Assembly: GCF_947500695.1 (NCBI RefSeq)
Contig: NZ_CANMSS010000013.1
Coordinates: forward strand, 62,001-126,000
Direction: 5' to 3'
Source: an uncultured Pseudoteredinibacter sp.
Lineage (GTDB): Bacteria > Pseudomonadota > Gammaproteobacteria > Pseudomonadales > Cellvibrionaceae
Length of the DNA: 64,000 nucleotides
The notes beneath the pieces were generated by a model that was not told the DNA's origin, searched no databases, and worked only from the letters and a program-made list of their open reading frames with translations. How positions within the stretch are numbered: position 1 is the first letter of the stretch; each line of letters begins with the position of its first letter. Both the position numbers and the translations under genes were made by a program. This document shows, in pieces, positions 34,777-43,112 of the stretch.

Positions 34777-35689
34777 CAAGGTGCTGCTAGGAAGAAAGGC
34801 TATACTTGTGTTTAAGTTTTTTATTAGTGCTTTATTACTATTGGTCTCATGCACAGCTACAGCTGATAATAATCTTGCAACCTGCTTAAAAGGGAAATAC
34901 CCTTCTTTGTGCAAAAAACACTTGCTAACGGAAGCTGAAAAATCACAAGTTCTAAAGGCTGAAAAACGGGAAAATCTAAAAATTTGTCTAGTAGGAAAAT
35001 ACCCCAGATTATGCAAGCAGCATTTGCTAACCCAAATCGAAAAGGAACAAGTGCTACAGGCTGAAAAACGGGAAAATCTAAAAATTTGCCTAGTAGGAAA
35101 ATATCCCAGCTTATGCAAACGGCATCTCTTAACTCAAACCGAAAAAGAACAAGTACTACAAGCTGAAAAGCGGGAAAATAACAAAATTTGTCTAGTAAGA
35201 AAATATCCCAGCTTATGCAAACAGCAACTACTGACCCAGTCTGAAAAAGAACAGGTGCAAAAGGCAAAGAAACAAGAAAATCACAACAACTATTTTTATG
35301 AATCCGCTCCTGACATTGTACAAGCCGAATCTCAACAACCCCATTCAATCCCTTCAATCCAAAGCGCTTACAGTTCCCCGTCATTTAATTATGAATTAAA
35401 TACAGAAGGCTCTAATGGAATCAAAAATATATATAACAGTTCAACAAAATATTACTGTCAAAACCTTACAGCGTCAGAAGCGAATAACCTGTATCTTGCT
35501 GGTCATACATATCTAGACGCTGATAGTGACGGTATTCCATGTGAGTGGGAAAGTAGCAAATATAGCTCTGGAGAGACATACAGTACAAAGGCGTATTCTC
35601 CACCCTCATACTCTGGAAACTGTCACTATGTCTCTGGCTATACAAGGAAAAATGGGACTTATGTTTCTGGATATACTCGGTGTAGATGA
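34763..35689 (+). CDS. Repeat lipoprotein with Excalibur-like C-terminal motif
   Basis: 308 residues from ATG 34763. The signal has lipobox LLLLVSC. Four tandem 34-residue repeats (102 bp each) run from about residue 39 to 174, with the pattern CL-x-GKYPSLCK-x-HLLT-x-x-EKEQVL-x-AEKREN. A low-complexity linker follows, then an Excalibur-like module YYCQNLTASEA and DADSDGIPCEWE, whose DxDxDG suggests calcium binding. The C-terminal end has two near-identical YVSGYTR motifs. The region after its start contains the R''-like CTATAACAAG, so its signal sequence was made partly from attC DNA. Function unknown; likely envelope. Confidence 0.75.
   Translation: MKRYNKVLLGRKAILVFKFFISALLLLVSCTATADNNLATCLKGKYPSLCKKHLLTEAEKSQVLKAEKRENLKICLVGKYPRLCKQHLLTQIEKEQVLQAEKRENLKICLVGKYPSLCKRHLLTQTEKEQVLQAEKRENNKICLVRKYPSLCKQQLLTQSEKEQVQKAKKQENHNNYFYESAPDIVQAESQQPHSIPSIQSAYSSPSFNYELNTEGSNGIKNIYNSSTKYYCQNLTASEANNLYLAGHTYLDADSDGIPCEWESSKYSSGETYSTKAYSPPSYSGNCHYVSGYTRKNGTYVSGYTRCR
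34877..35284 (+). repeat. Four tandem 102-bp coding repeats
   Basis: Equivalent Cys codons lie at 34883, 34985, 35087 and 35189, exactly 102 bp apart. They encode 34-residue units within the lipoprotein above. Copies differ by scattered substitutions, so they are not recent perfect duplicates. Confidence 0.88.
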
Positions 35690-35704
35690 AAGTCCTAAAA
35701 AGGA

Positions 35705-35789
35705 CGGTAACAGCGGACTTGCCTATGCAGCGGTTGAATTTTGGTTTCGTGACTTCGTTTTCGGAAAGCCCTTTGTGTAGGCGTTGAAT
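35705..35789 (+). other. Degenerate attC
   Basis: R''-like CGGTAAC followed by AGCGGACTTGCC, and an R' core GTTGAAT at 35783-35789 preceded by TAGGC. It contains CGTGACTTCGTTTTCGG, a variant of the common module. R'' does not match any nearby 5' heptamer. Confidence 0.6.
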
Positions 35790-35804
35790 GTATGAGCTAA
35801 TGAA

Positions 35805-36107
35805 ATGAAGTTGGAAGAGTTTGAAATTGGCATGCGGCCAGTTCAGTGTGGTTGTTGTGATTACTTCTCTCTAGCAGAGCGAGGTAGATGTTTAGTTTGC
35901 CCGGTTTGCTTTTGGGAAGACGACTACGATTGTGTTTCCAATGAGAGAATTTGCGTGGAAACCAGATCAGATCTTAATGGGGACTCAACTCTTAGAGAGG
36001 CGCGAGAGAATTTCAAGGTATTTGGTGCTTGGCACAATGAATTTTCCGAAGTAGTTATAAGTAAAAAAGAAAGAGACACCTTGAGGTATGAACCTAGAGA
36101 CATATAA
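35805..36107 (+). CDS. CPCC cysteine-rich family protein
   Basis: 100 residues. It has the cysteine-rich CPCC domain: CGCCDYFSL near residue 15-23, then CLVCPVCFWEDD near 29-40, followed by the family's downstream LREARENFKVFGA region. The four paired cysteines probably bind zinc. The function of the family is unknown, but it is frequent in integron cassettes and near immunity genes. It lies directly after a degenerate attC. The stop overlaps R''-like ATATAAC. Confidence 0.82.
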   Translation: MKLEEFEIGMRPVQCGCCDYFSLAERGRCLVCPVCFWEDDYDCVSNERICVETRSDLNGDSTLREARENFKVFGAWHNEFSEVVISKKERDTLRYEPRDI

Positions 36108-36190
36108 CAAACTATGGTTCAGAACTTTAATAGCTTCGATTTCCCCTCCACTTTAATAATCCGTACATTAATGCGCTGTGCGCTATAAAG
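36102..36190 (+). other. Decayed attC at the right end of the array
   Basis: R'' ATATAAC followed by AAACTATGG, with TGCGCTATAAAG near 36176 in place of an R' core. The GTT is lost. Probably the right limit of recognisable attC sites. Confidence 0.45.
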
Positions 36191-36193
36191 AGC

Positions 36194-36733
36194 ATGATTG
36201 ACTTTATTGTTTTTGTATTAATTATAGTGACGATAATGGGGTTTCTATTGTCGTTTCCTTTGTTAGCTTATTACTTAACAACCGCAGAGAACATTAAAGA
36301 CCATTGGTGGAATGTAATGTGGTCAATAATTAATGATCACACAGGGCTGCCCCCAAAGTTAGTGGTATTCTTCTTTATTCTCTGCCCCGCAGGAATATTT
36401 GGCTTCATTACAGGAGTGTACAATTTAGATAGCAGTAAAAATTACATATTTGCAGCTGAAATAGCTGGGTTGACTGGCCTGATGTTTAGTAATAAAAGCT
36501 TCCTTAGGATTCATCGAGAGACTTTAATCGCGAAACTAGCGTCTTCTTCGTATTGCATTTTCATAGCTATCACGTCATATATGTACGCAATAGGATCAGT
36601 TGATACTGACTTCATGATGAAGAACTGGGTTTTATACTCATTAATATGGGGCGGGCTACTTTTTGTCGCTCTAGTTAGGCTTAAAACCCTGGAATTAAAG
36701 AATGTACAAGGCGGTCAAGAAAAATCGCCATGA
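36194..36733 (+). CDS. Membrane protein of unknown function
   Basis: 179 residues with about five hydrophobic segments (near 5-28, 56-76, 85-101, 115-133 and 145-162). No family is recognised. It lies after a decayed attC and has no attC of its own, so it is either the last cassette with a lost site or the first gene of the right flank. Weak SD context. Confidence 0.62.
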   Translation: MIDFIVFVLIIVTIMGFLLSFPLLAYYLTTAENIKDHWWNVMWSIINDHTGLPPKLVVFFFILCPAGIFGFITGVYNLDSSKNYIFAAEIAGLTGLMFSNKSFLRIHRETLIAKLASSSYCIFIAITSYMYAIGSVDTDFMMKNWVLYSLIWGGLLFVALVRLKTLELKNVQGGQEKSP

Positions 36734-36997
36734 ATTACGTGGCTGTCTACCGATAAGTGCAGCTGAGTGGCTGCCCAACCCCCCCCCAAAAAAATAGCAA
36801 TTAAGCCGCCAAACAATTCCTTTTGACTCAAGCTCAGCATATGAGAAAATTGCCGCACTTATAGGTATAGCTGCTCGACAAGCTATAGGGCAGCTATATC
36901 ACCGTAGAGCCATTCGCTAGCTCTCCAAGCATTTACCACCGGGGTCGCTGTTTATCCAATAGCGCTGCCCGCAACACTCCAGATCCACGAGGTAGCC
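36734..36997 (+). other. Right flank of the array; C9A7 homopolymer
   Basis: About 260 bases with no gene. Holds a run of nine C followed by seven A at 36779-36794. No attC is seen. The last part is the leader of upp. No PyrR or riboswitch fold was recognised. Confidence 0.5.
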
Positions 36998-37624
36998 ATG
37001 AGTGTACATGAAATTCGTCATCCTTTAGTTCGCCACAAGCTAGGCATTATGCGTAAGAAAGATATGAGCACTCGTAGCTTTCGCCAGCTAGCTGCAGAGG
37101 TGGGCAATTTGTTAACTTACGAGGCGACTAAGGATTTAGAGCTCGAGGAATGCCAGATCGAAGGCTGGTGTGGTGATATTACGGTCGAGCGCATTAAAGG
37201 GAAAAAGGTAACTGTAGTGCCTATTTTACGCGCTGGCTTGGGCATGTTGGATGGCGTCTTGGAGTTGTTGCCCAGCGCTAAGATCAGTGTTGTTGGCTTG
37301 TATCGCGATGAGGAGACCTTAGAGCCGGTAAGCTATTTCGATAAGCTTGCGGGCGATATTGACCAGCGTATGGCTTTGGTGATCGATCCTATGCTGGCCA
37401 CGGGTGGCTCGATGAATGCCACTATTGATTTGCTTAAGCAGGCGGGCTGCACATCGATTCGTGCATTGGTGCTGGTTGCTGCCCCGGAAGGCATTAAAGC
37501 TGTTCAGCAGGAGCATCCAGATGTGGATATTTACACCGCATCAATCGACGATCACCTAAATGAAGCCGGTTATATTATTCCTGGCCTTGGTGATGCCGGC
37601 GATAAAATTTTCGGCACTAAGTAA
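36998..37624 (+). CDS. upp: Uracil phosphoribosyltransferase
   Basis: Converts uracil and PRPP to UMP in pyrimidine salvage. 208 residues, standard length. The PRPP-binding motif VIDPMLATGGSMNATIDLL lies near 126-144 and the C-terminal uracil-binding loop AGYIIPGLGDAGDKIFGTK is complete. A GAGG SD is 5-6 bases before the ATG. It is followed 29 bases later by the uracil transporter gene, an expected operon. Confidence 0.96.
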   Translation: MSVHEIRHPLVRHKLGIMRKKDMSTRSFRQLAAEVGNLLTYEATKDLELEECQIEGWCGDITVERIKGKKVTVVPILRAGLGMLDGVLELLPSAKISVVGLYRDEETLEPVSYFDKLAGDIDQRMALVIDPMLATGGSMNATIDLLKQAGCTSIRALVLVAAPEGIKAVQQEHPDVDIYTASIDDHLNEAGYIIPGLGDAGDKIFGTK

Positions 37625-37653
37625 CGGCTCAGCTTCTTCTATTGGTAAATGTT

Positions 37654-38943
37654 ATGAATAACGATCATTCGCCTGCTTCTTGGCGTACGGTGCTGGCCGG
37701 TTTACAAATGCTGTTTGTGGCATTTGGTGCCTTGGTGCTTATGCCGCTGATTACCGGTTTAAACCCGAGTGTGGCTTTGTTTACCGCCGGTGTGGGCACG
37801 CTGCTTTTTCAATTAATTACCAAGCGTAGCATCCCTGTATTCTTGGCCTCCTCATTCGTGTTTATTGCACCTATTGGTTTTTCCGTAGAGCAGTGGGGCA
37901 TAGCGGCCACTATGGGGGCTTTGTTTTGCGCAGGCCTGGTTTATGTAGTGTTAGCCGCTTTGGTCGCTTGGCGTGGGCCTGGGTTTTTACATCGCATCAT
38001 GCCACCGGTGGTTACTGGGCCAATTATTATGGTGATTGGCTTAAGCTTGGCACCACTGGCGGTGAATATGGCCATGGGTAAAACCGGTGATGCCAGCGCA
38101 GAGCTATTCCCCTATGTTGACGCTATGTTGGTTTCTATGCCGGCGCTAATCACTACGCTTTTAGTGGCGACATTAGCCAAAGGCGTATTTAGGCTGGTGC
38201 CAATCTTGGCAGGTGTTGCCGTGGGTTATTCCATTGCCTTCTTTATGGGGATGGTTAATCTTGAGGCCGCAAACGCAAGCCCTTGGTTGGCAGTGCCGGA
38301 TTTTATCGCCCCAGAATTTAATATAGCCGCCATACTATTTATGCTGCCGGTCGCTATTGCTCCTGCTATCGAGCATGTTGGTGATGTGCTGGCGATCTCT
38401 AATGTTACCGGTAAAAACTATATCGAAAAACCCGGCCTTCATCGCACGCTTGCCGGTGACGGTGTAGCAACATCCGCAGCCGCCCTTTTTGGTGGCCCGC
38501 CGAATACGACCTATTCGGAAGTAACCGGCGCAGTAATGCTAACCAAAGCGTTTAATCCCGTAATCATGATATTTGCAGCATGCTTCGCCATCGCCCTAGC
38601 CTTTGTGGCAAAGTTTGGCTCGCTGTTACAAACAATACCCACCCCAGTTATGGGCGGCATACTGATTTTACTATTTGGCTCAATCGCCAGTGTGGGTTTG
38701 AATATTCTGGTCAAAGGCCAGGTTGATATGAGCTTGCAACGCAACCTCGTTATCGTATCAACTACCTTAGTTTTCGGTATTGGCGGCATGGTTCTTGGTC
38801 AGCAAGGCTTTAGCCTACAGGGCATTAGCCTGTGCGGATTAGTGGCCATTATCCTGAATCTGATTTTACCTCGTGGCGATGAAAGTGAATCCTTAAATGC
38901 AGAAAAGGAAATTGTTGAGTCGATGACGAAGGGTGGGGATTAG
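37654..38943 (+). CDS. uraA: Uracil/nucleobase:cation symporter, NCS2 family
   Basis: 429 residues from ATG 37654; TTG 37642 is rejected. About 12-14 membrane segments. NCS2 signatures: an N-terminal LQMLFVAFGALVLMPLITGLNPSVAL, a central FMLPVAIAPAIEHVGDVLAISN and a GPPNTTYSEVTGAVMLTKAF motif near 290-309. It lies directly downstream of upp, so import and conversion of uracil are coupled. Inner membrane. Confidence 0.93.
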   Translation: MNNDHSPASWRTVLAGLQMLFVAFGALVLMPLITGLNPSVALFTAGVGTLLFQLITKRSIPVFLASSFVFIAPIGFSVEQWGIAATMGALFCAGLVYVVLAALVAWRGPGFLHRIMPPVVTGPIIMVIGLSLAPLAVNMAMGKTGDASAELFPYVDAMLVSMPALITTLLVATLAKGVFRLVPILAGVAVGYSIAFFMGMVNLEAANASPWLAVPDFIAPEFNIAAILFMLPVAIAPAIEHVGDVLAISNVTGKNYIEKPGLHRTLAGDGVATSAAALFGGPPNTTYSEVTGAVMLTKAFNPVIMIFAACFAIALAFVAKFGSLLQTIPTPVMGGILILLFGSIASVGLNILVKGQVDMSLQRNLVIVSTTLVFGIGGMVLGQQGFSLQGISLCGLVAIILNLILPRGDESESLNAEKEIVESMTKGGD

Positions 38944-39032
38944 CGGTATCGCCCCATTGTTTGTTGCTAAGCTATCTTACATAGTGGCGATTAAGTAATA
39001 ACTACAATTTAAACTCATACTACGGATTGATT

Positions 39033-39317
39033 ATGGAAGAACTAGAAGTTAAATGGATGCACGCAGTACACGTTTGGTGGAGTTTGCTCTGGAGAACGAT
39101 GGCTTGGGTTATACCCCTATCTTTTGCGTCTGGAGTGGTTTTTGACCTTCTTTTTGCAGCGTTTAGAGCAGATATTCAAGAATATATTATAATTCCTCAG
39201 TTATCTGGCTTTCTGATTGGTGTTTTCATTTCAATTTATGTAACGAAAGAAGTGTTGGTGAAAACATTTAAGGGCTATCGTATAGCCTTAATAAAAGTTG
39301 AGGACAGTGCCGAGTAA
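39033..39317 (+). CDS. Small membrane protein of unknown function
   Basis: 94 residues from ATG 39033. Two hydrophobic segments (near 14-40 and 54-72), with an aromatic N-terminus (WMHAVHVWWSLLWRTMAW). No family is recognised. First of four small genes of unusual composition between uraA and the TPR gene; no attC nearby. Weak SD. Confidence 0.6.
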   Translation: MEELEVKWMHAVHVWWSLLWRTMAWVIPLSFASGVVFDLLFAAFRADIQEYIIIPQLSGFLIGVFISIYVTKEVLVKTFKGYRIALIKVEDSAE

Positions 39318-39444
39318 GATATATAGAGATCGTTTCTGAGTAGAATTTAGTCATTCTGAATGATGGGGGCTTATTTAATGTTCAGAAAACTAATTAATAT
39401 ATTTACAGTAAGGGTCGATCTATAAATAAACTAAAGGAATAGTA

Positions 39445-39894
39445 ATGCGATACATTTTAATTTTGTTGATTCTATTAACTACTGCATGTTCAAACAACGT
39501 GGCCCAAACTATTTATATGCCCAATGAAAAGGCGACTGATAAGGCGGGAGAAAGAAAGCATAGATTGTTACATATGCCTAAAATGAAATACCCTCGATTT
39601 TTATGGAATCGGGGTATAGAGGGCTTTGCGGTTGTTGAGTTTGATATTGATGAGAAGGGGCTTACCCAAAATCATAGAGTAATCGAATCGGAAAGAGGTG
39701 AGGTTTTAAGTGAACCTGCTATCGATCATGTGCGTAAGTTTAAATATAGCCCTAAGATGGTTGATGGTGTCGCCGTTATGGCAGAAGGGGTTCGTCTGCG
39801 TATTTCCTTTTGCTACCCAAGTCGAAGGCATGAAGAGGGTTTTGTCTTTGAAAATAGATCCGAGAACTGTAATCGCTTACACCCGGAAGAGTAG
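39445..39894 (+). CDS. TonB C-terminal-like lipoprotein
   Basis: 149 residues. Signal with lipobox LLTTAC (Cys15). The mature domain resembles the TonB C-terminal domain: MKYPRFLWNRGIEGFAVVEFDIDEKG, then LSEPAIDHVRKFKYSPKMVDG and a final strand GVRLRISFCY. It lacks the long Pro-rich spacer and the N-terminal anchor helix of true TonB, so it is probably a stand-alone TonB-like module. SD AAAGGAA is 6 bases upstream of the ATG. Confidence 0.7.
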   Translation: MRYILILLILLTTACSNNVAQTIYMPNEKATDKAGERKHRLLHMPKMKYPRFLWNRGIEGFAVVEFDIDEKGLTQNHRVIESERGEVLSEPAIDHVRKFKYSPKMVDGVAVMAEGVRLRISFCYPSRRHEEGFVFENRSENCNRLHPEE

Positions 39895-39945
39895 AAGTGC
39901 TTATGTTCACCAAAAGGGGCTGTTGTCATCAATACAGAAAATAAC

Positions 39946-40401
39946 ATGGATATGAGCTTCATTGATTCAATTGATTGGGGGAGTATGCAACACGCTTACG
40001 GAGAAGCATCGAATGCTCCTGCAGAAATAGCTAACCTGCTTAGTAAAGATGAGGATAAAAGAGACGATGCAGTATATGGATTTCTTTATAGTTCGGCATA
40101 TCATCAAGGTACAATATACTCATGTACACCAAGTGTAATGCGATGCGTAATCCATATTATCCGAAATGAGGGTATCACTTCGTTAGAAACTATAGGAAAG
40201 CCACTTATTCAGGAGCTTCTAGGTTTCTTAAATGCTTGCGCTTTTACATGGCGATTTGAACCTGATATAGCGAGCGCTGCTTTTGAAGGCCGTGATTTAT
40301 ACAGGGAGTATATTGATCACCCTGATCGCAAAACATCTGCTCATGCTCAAGAGCTTTTAAAAATTTGTGAGCAGTACGAAAATAACCAAAAAGTCCGTTA
40401 A
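39946..40401 (+). CDS. HEAT-like domain protein
   Basis: 151 residues. The pattern IDWGSMQHAYGEASNAPAEIANLLS followed by AYHQGTIYSCTPSVMRCVIHII matches the widespread HEAT-like domain proteins with the motif AYG-x-A-x-x-x-P and HQGT-x-Y-x-x-T. The function of that family is unknown. Soluble. An ATG two codons later is also possible. It may be part of an immunity or defence context, but nothing adjacent supports that directly. Confidence 0.65.
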   Translation: MDMSFIDSIDWGSMQHAYGEASNAPAEIANLLSKDEDKRDDAVYGFLYSSAYHQGTIYSCTPSVMRCVIHIIRNEGITSLETIGKPLIQELLGFLNACAFTWRFEPDIASAAFEGRDLYREYIDHPDRKTSAHAQELLKICEQYENNQKVR

Positions 40402-40413
40402 CGGGGCAGTAGA

Positions 40414-40743
40414 TTGAAATATATTCCAAATAAAATCTCTTTGGCTGAGCGACTCTGGAATATAGCGTTGTCTGCCTTGTTATTGATCTATGGCGGATAC
40501 GGAATATATATCAATGATTTATATCTGCCAGCAAGGACTGGATCAGGGCTTAGTTTGCATGATGGGCCTGCAATACTGATGTTTGGGGCCTTCGCTTGTG
40601 GGGCTTTAGTGATGTTGTCAGTTGTTGTTGATCACTATGATGAGCGTGATAATGAGTACAAGTACCAGGTCTTCGCTAGGGTGTTTAAATACCTTGCTTG
40701 GAGCCTGTTCGCTGCGGCTTTAATTTACAACCTGCTAAATTAA
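40414..40743 (+). CDS. Small membrane protein of unknown function
   Basis: 109 residues from TTG 40414, with GGGGCAG upstream. Three hydrophobic segments (near 14-33, 50-71 and 90-107). The gap to the HEAT-like gene is 12 bases, so the two are probably cotranscribed. No family is recognised. Confidence 0.58.
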   Translation: MKYIPNKISLAERLWNIALSALLLIYGGYGIYINDLYLPARTGSGLSLHDGPAILMFGAFACGALVMLSVVVDHYDERDNEYKYQVFARVFKYLAWSLFAAALIYNLLN

Positions 40744-40980
40744 GCGCTTTATAAATGTGTCACTTAACTCAGCATTCCCCTTCGCTGCTTGAAAGTCTTA
40801 TGACACCTGTTCTTATAGCCATCCCTGCGCCGCTGGAGTAAGCTTAAAATCCAGTCGCTGTATTCGTTCCCGGTGGTCGCGATAGCTTGGTCATTTCTGG
40901 CCTGGGTTGCGCGGGTTCTTTGTGGTCTGTGTGCCTGTGCAAAACAGGTGCTTTACTACCACCGCCGGAGGGATTCTAAA

Positions 40981-42582
40981 ATGATTAAGCAGGGTAAATA
41001 TCAGGCCTTTATTGGAAGTGTATTGCGAGGCTGCCGCTCGTTCTTTTCTGTTCCGTTTTCCTTATCTTTTCTACCGTGCTTTGCTTTGAGCTTGTCTCTG
41101 GGTCTTAGCGCTACGGTACAGGCCCATGAGGGGCATCAAGATGAAGATATTATCTTGAAGGATCTGGGGAATCTTGGTGAGGTCGATTTTAAAGTCTCTT
41201 GTGATAAGCCTGCGCAAGAAGCTTTTAATACGGGCGTGGCTTTACTGCACCATATGATGTATGCCCAGGCCGAGGAGTTATTTCAAAAGTGGAAGCAAAA
41301 AAGCCCAGGCTGCGCCATGATGCATTGGGGCTATTCCATGTCGCTGTTTCACCCACTATGGCCAGATAAAATCTCTAAGATGGCTTTAGCCAAAGGGCAG
41401 CGGGCTATTAACAAAGCGGCTGCTTTAAAAGTCCCCGTACGGGAGCAGGCTTATATTCAGGCTGCCGCTGAGTTTTATAAAGATTGGAAAACTGTCGCTG
41501 AGCCCCAGCGCATTAAAGCTTGGGCAGATGCCCATAAGGGTATTTATAAACAGTACCCTAAGGATGTAGATGCTATTGCCTTCTACGGTTTGGCGCAGTT
41601 AGTAGTGGCTTCCAAAACGGATAAAACCTTTTCCGCAAATAAAAAAGCAGGCGAGTTGTTGGCAGGGATCTTAGAGAGTAACCCTCTTCATCCCGGCGCT
41701 ATTCACTATAGTATTCACGCTTACGATAATCCGGTACTGGCCGAAGTTGGTGCTGAACCTGCTCGCGCCTACGATAAAATAGCACCCGATGTACCTCATG
41801 CTTTGCATATGCCCACTCATATTTTTGTGCGTTTAGGCGAGTGGAAAGATGCAATCAGTTGGAATGCGCGCTCGGCCAAGGCCGCACTTAAATACCCGTC
41901 GCATGGTGCAACCTCAATGCACTATGTGCACGCGTTGGATTATTTGATTTACGGCCAATTGCAGTTAGGTAATGGGGCAGAGGCCGTAAAGGTATTCGAG
42001 CAGAGCCATGCTCACCACCCAATGCAAAATACTTTCCCGGTCGCGTATGCGCTTTCAACTATGCCGGCTCGGATATCTTTAGAGCAGCAACAGTGGCAAC
42101 AAGCCAGCCAGCTGAAAACTCACGAGCCAAGCTATATCAACTGGGATAACTTCCCTCAGTTGGAGGCCATCAGTTACTTTGCCCGTGGCCTAGGCGCCGC
42201 GAGAAGTGGTAACTTGGATGCCGCACGCAATGCCTTAGCTACGCTAAATCAATTGCATGCTAAAGCAACCGCCATTAGCCCCAACTACTGGGCGCCATTG
42301 GTTAATGCCCAGCGTAAATCAGTTAAGGCTTGGTTGTTGTTTGCTGAAGGTAAAAAACAAAAGGCTTTGGCTTTGCAACGTGAGGCAGCTGATATCGAAG
42401 ACTCCCTTGATAAAGACCCAGTAACACCCGGTGCGGTGTTGCCTGCTAGGGATTTACTTGGCGATATGCTGCTATTGGATGGTAAGCTTGAGGCCGCACA
42501 GCAGGCTTATAAAGCCAGCTTAAAAATTGGCCCTAATCGCCGTTATAGTTTAGAGGGCATTAAGAAGGCTAAACAAATTTAA
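40981..42582 (+). CDS. Secreted TPR-repeat protein
   Basis: 533 residues from ATG 40981, which has a GGAGG SD 9 bases upstream. The longer frame from 40873 is rejected. Signal peptide after a long basic N-terminus (LSLSLGLSATVQA|HEGHQ). TPR-like helical repeats fill the mature region, including MHWGYSMSLFHPLWPDKI, LMPTHIFVRLGEWKDAI-type pairs and a C-terminal KLEAAQQAYKASLKIGPNRRYS unit. The His-rich stretches (LLHHMMY, HAHHP) could bind metal. Similar proteins are annotated only as TPR proteins; function unknown. Likely cotranscribed with the next two genes. Confidence 0.78.
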   Translation: MIKQGKYQAFIGSVLRGCRSFFSVPFSLSFLPCFALSLSLGLSATVQAHEGHQDEDIILKDLGNLGEVDFKVSCDKPAQEAFNTGVALLHHMMYAQAEELFQKWKQKSPGCAMMHWGYSMSLFHPLWPDKISKMALAKGQRAINKAAALKVPVREQAYIQAAAEFYKDWKTVAEPQRIKAWADAHKGIYKQYPKDVDAIAFYGLAQLVVASKTDKTFSANKKAGELLAGILESNPLHPGAIHYSIHAYDNPVLAEVGAEPARAYDKIAPDVPHALHMPTHIFVRLGEWKDAISWNARSAKAALKYPSHGATSMHYVHALDYLIYGQLQLGNGAEAVKVFEQSHAHHPMQNTFPVAYALSTMPARISLEQQQWQQASQLKTHEPSYINWDNFPQLEAISYFARGLGAARSGNLDAARNALATLNQLHAKATAISPNYWAPLVNAQRKSVKAWLLFAEGKKQKALALQREAADIEDSLDKDPVTPGAVLPARDLLGDMLLLDGKLEAAQQAYKASLKIGPNRRYSLEGIKKAKQI

Positions 42583-42602
42583 GGTGAGCTAGCAGTTATA
42601 AG

Positions 42603-43082
42603 ATGTATCAAGGTATTTTGATCGTTTCACAGCTACTATTAGCTGTTATTTATTTTAGTGCCGGTTTGAGCAAGTTATTACCTTGGTTTCCCAATATTAT
42701 TGGGCCGGTATGGTTGATTGATGAACTGGCCAAATACAATTTGGCATTGTTCGGATATTTTATCGCTATCGCACAGGCTGTGGTGGGTGGCTTATTGTTC
42801 TTGCCGCGCTTTAGATTGGCAGCCAGCTTAATGCTGCTGCCAATGCATTTGTGTATTACGGTTATCCCTATTTCACTTGGGTGGCAGGGTACACCAATCG
42901 TTAATGGCTTGTTGTTGATAATGTTGCTTGCATTGCTATTTGACGATAGGCATCAACTAAAGGCACTGTTACTTAGTCAGGCTGAGTCGCAATACGATAA
43001 TAATAAGCGTACCTATTGGTTAAGCTTAGTTTGCTTTTGTTCCTTGGCTGCGTTTTTAAAATACGGCACTGCTTTCTTATAA
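42603..43082 (+). CDS. DoxX-like membrane protein
   Basis: 159 residues with four hydrophobic segments, the DoxX/DoxD-type arrangement, including YFSAGLSKLLPWFPN near 18-32 and a Gly-rich AQAVVGGLLFLPRFRLAA near 58-75. Function in this family is poorly defined, often linked to redox or thiol chemistry. The ATG is 20 bases after the TPR gene. Confidence 0.65.
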   Translation: MYQGILIVSQLLLAVIYFSAGLSKLLPWFPNIIGPVWLIDELAKYNLALFGYFIAIAQAVVGGLLFLPRFRLAASLMLLPMHLCITVIPISLGWQGTPIVNGLLLIMLLALLFDDRHQLKALLLSQAESQYDNNKRTYWLSLVCFCSLAAFLKYGTAFL

Positions 43083-43112
43083 GCGTGCTGCTTAACTTCA
43101 TTGGTGTATGTA

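Larger units (their letters stand above)
22174..36190 (+). mobile_element. Integron gene-cassette array without integrase (CALIN)
   Basis: Twenty complete attC sites in one orientation separate single cassettes. Four more sites are truncated or decayed near the right end. R' cores fit GTTRRRY and R'' boxes end in AAC, mostly as TAACAAG. In 17 of 21 cassettes the 5' heptamer is the exact reverse complement of the R'' at its own 3' end; four differ by one base. All genes are on the + strand, short and A+T-rich relative to the flanks. No tyrosine integrase with the IntI patch is present in the window. The right limit is uncertain because the last sites are degenerate. Confidence 0.9.

Noticed and set aside
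34877..35284. Four evenly spaced 102-bp repeats as a possible CRISPR array
   Set aside because: Repeats are contiguous, in frame and encode a periodic protein; there are no spacers.
34771..35384. Minus-strand frames across the repeat lipoprotein gene
   Set aside because: They are shadows of the tandem coding repeats; the + frame has a lipobox and a recognisable C-terminal motif.
35526..35780. An 84-residue frame overlapping the end of the repeat lipoprotein
   Set aside because: It is out of frame with the lipoprotein and its second half is only the degenerate attC.
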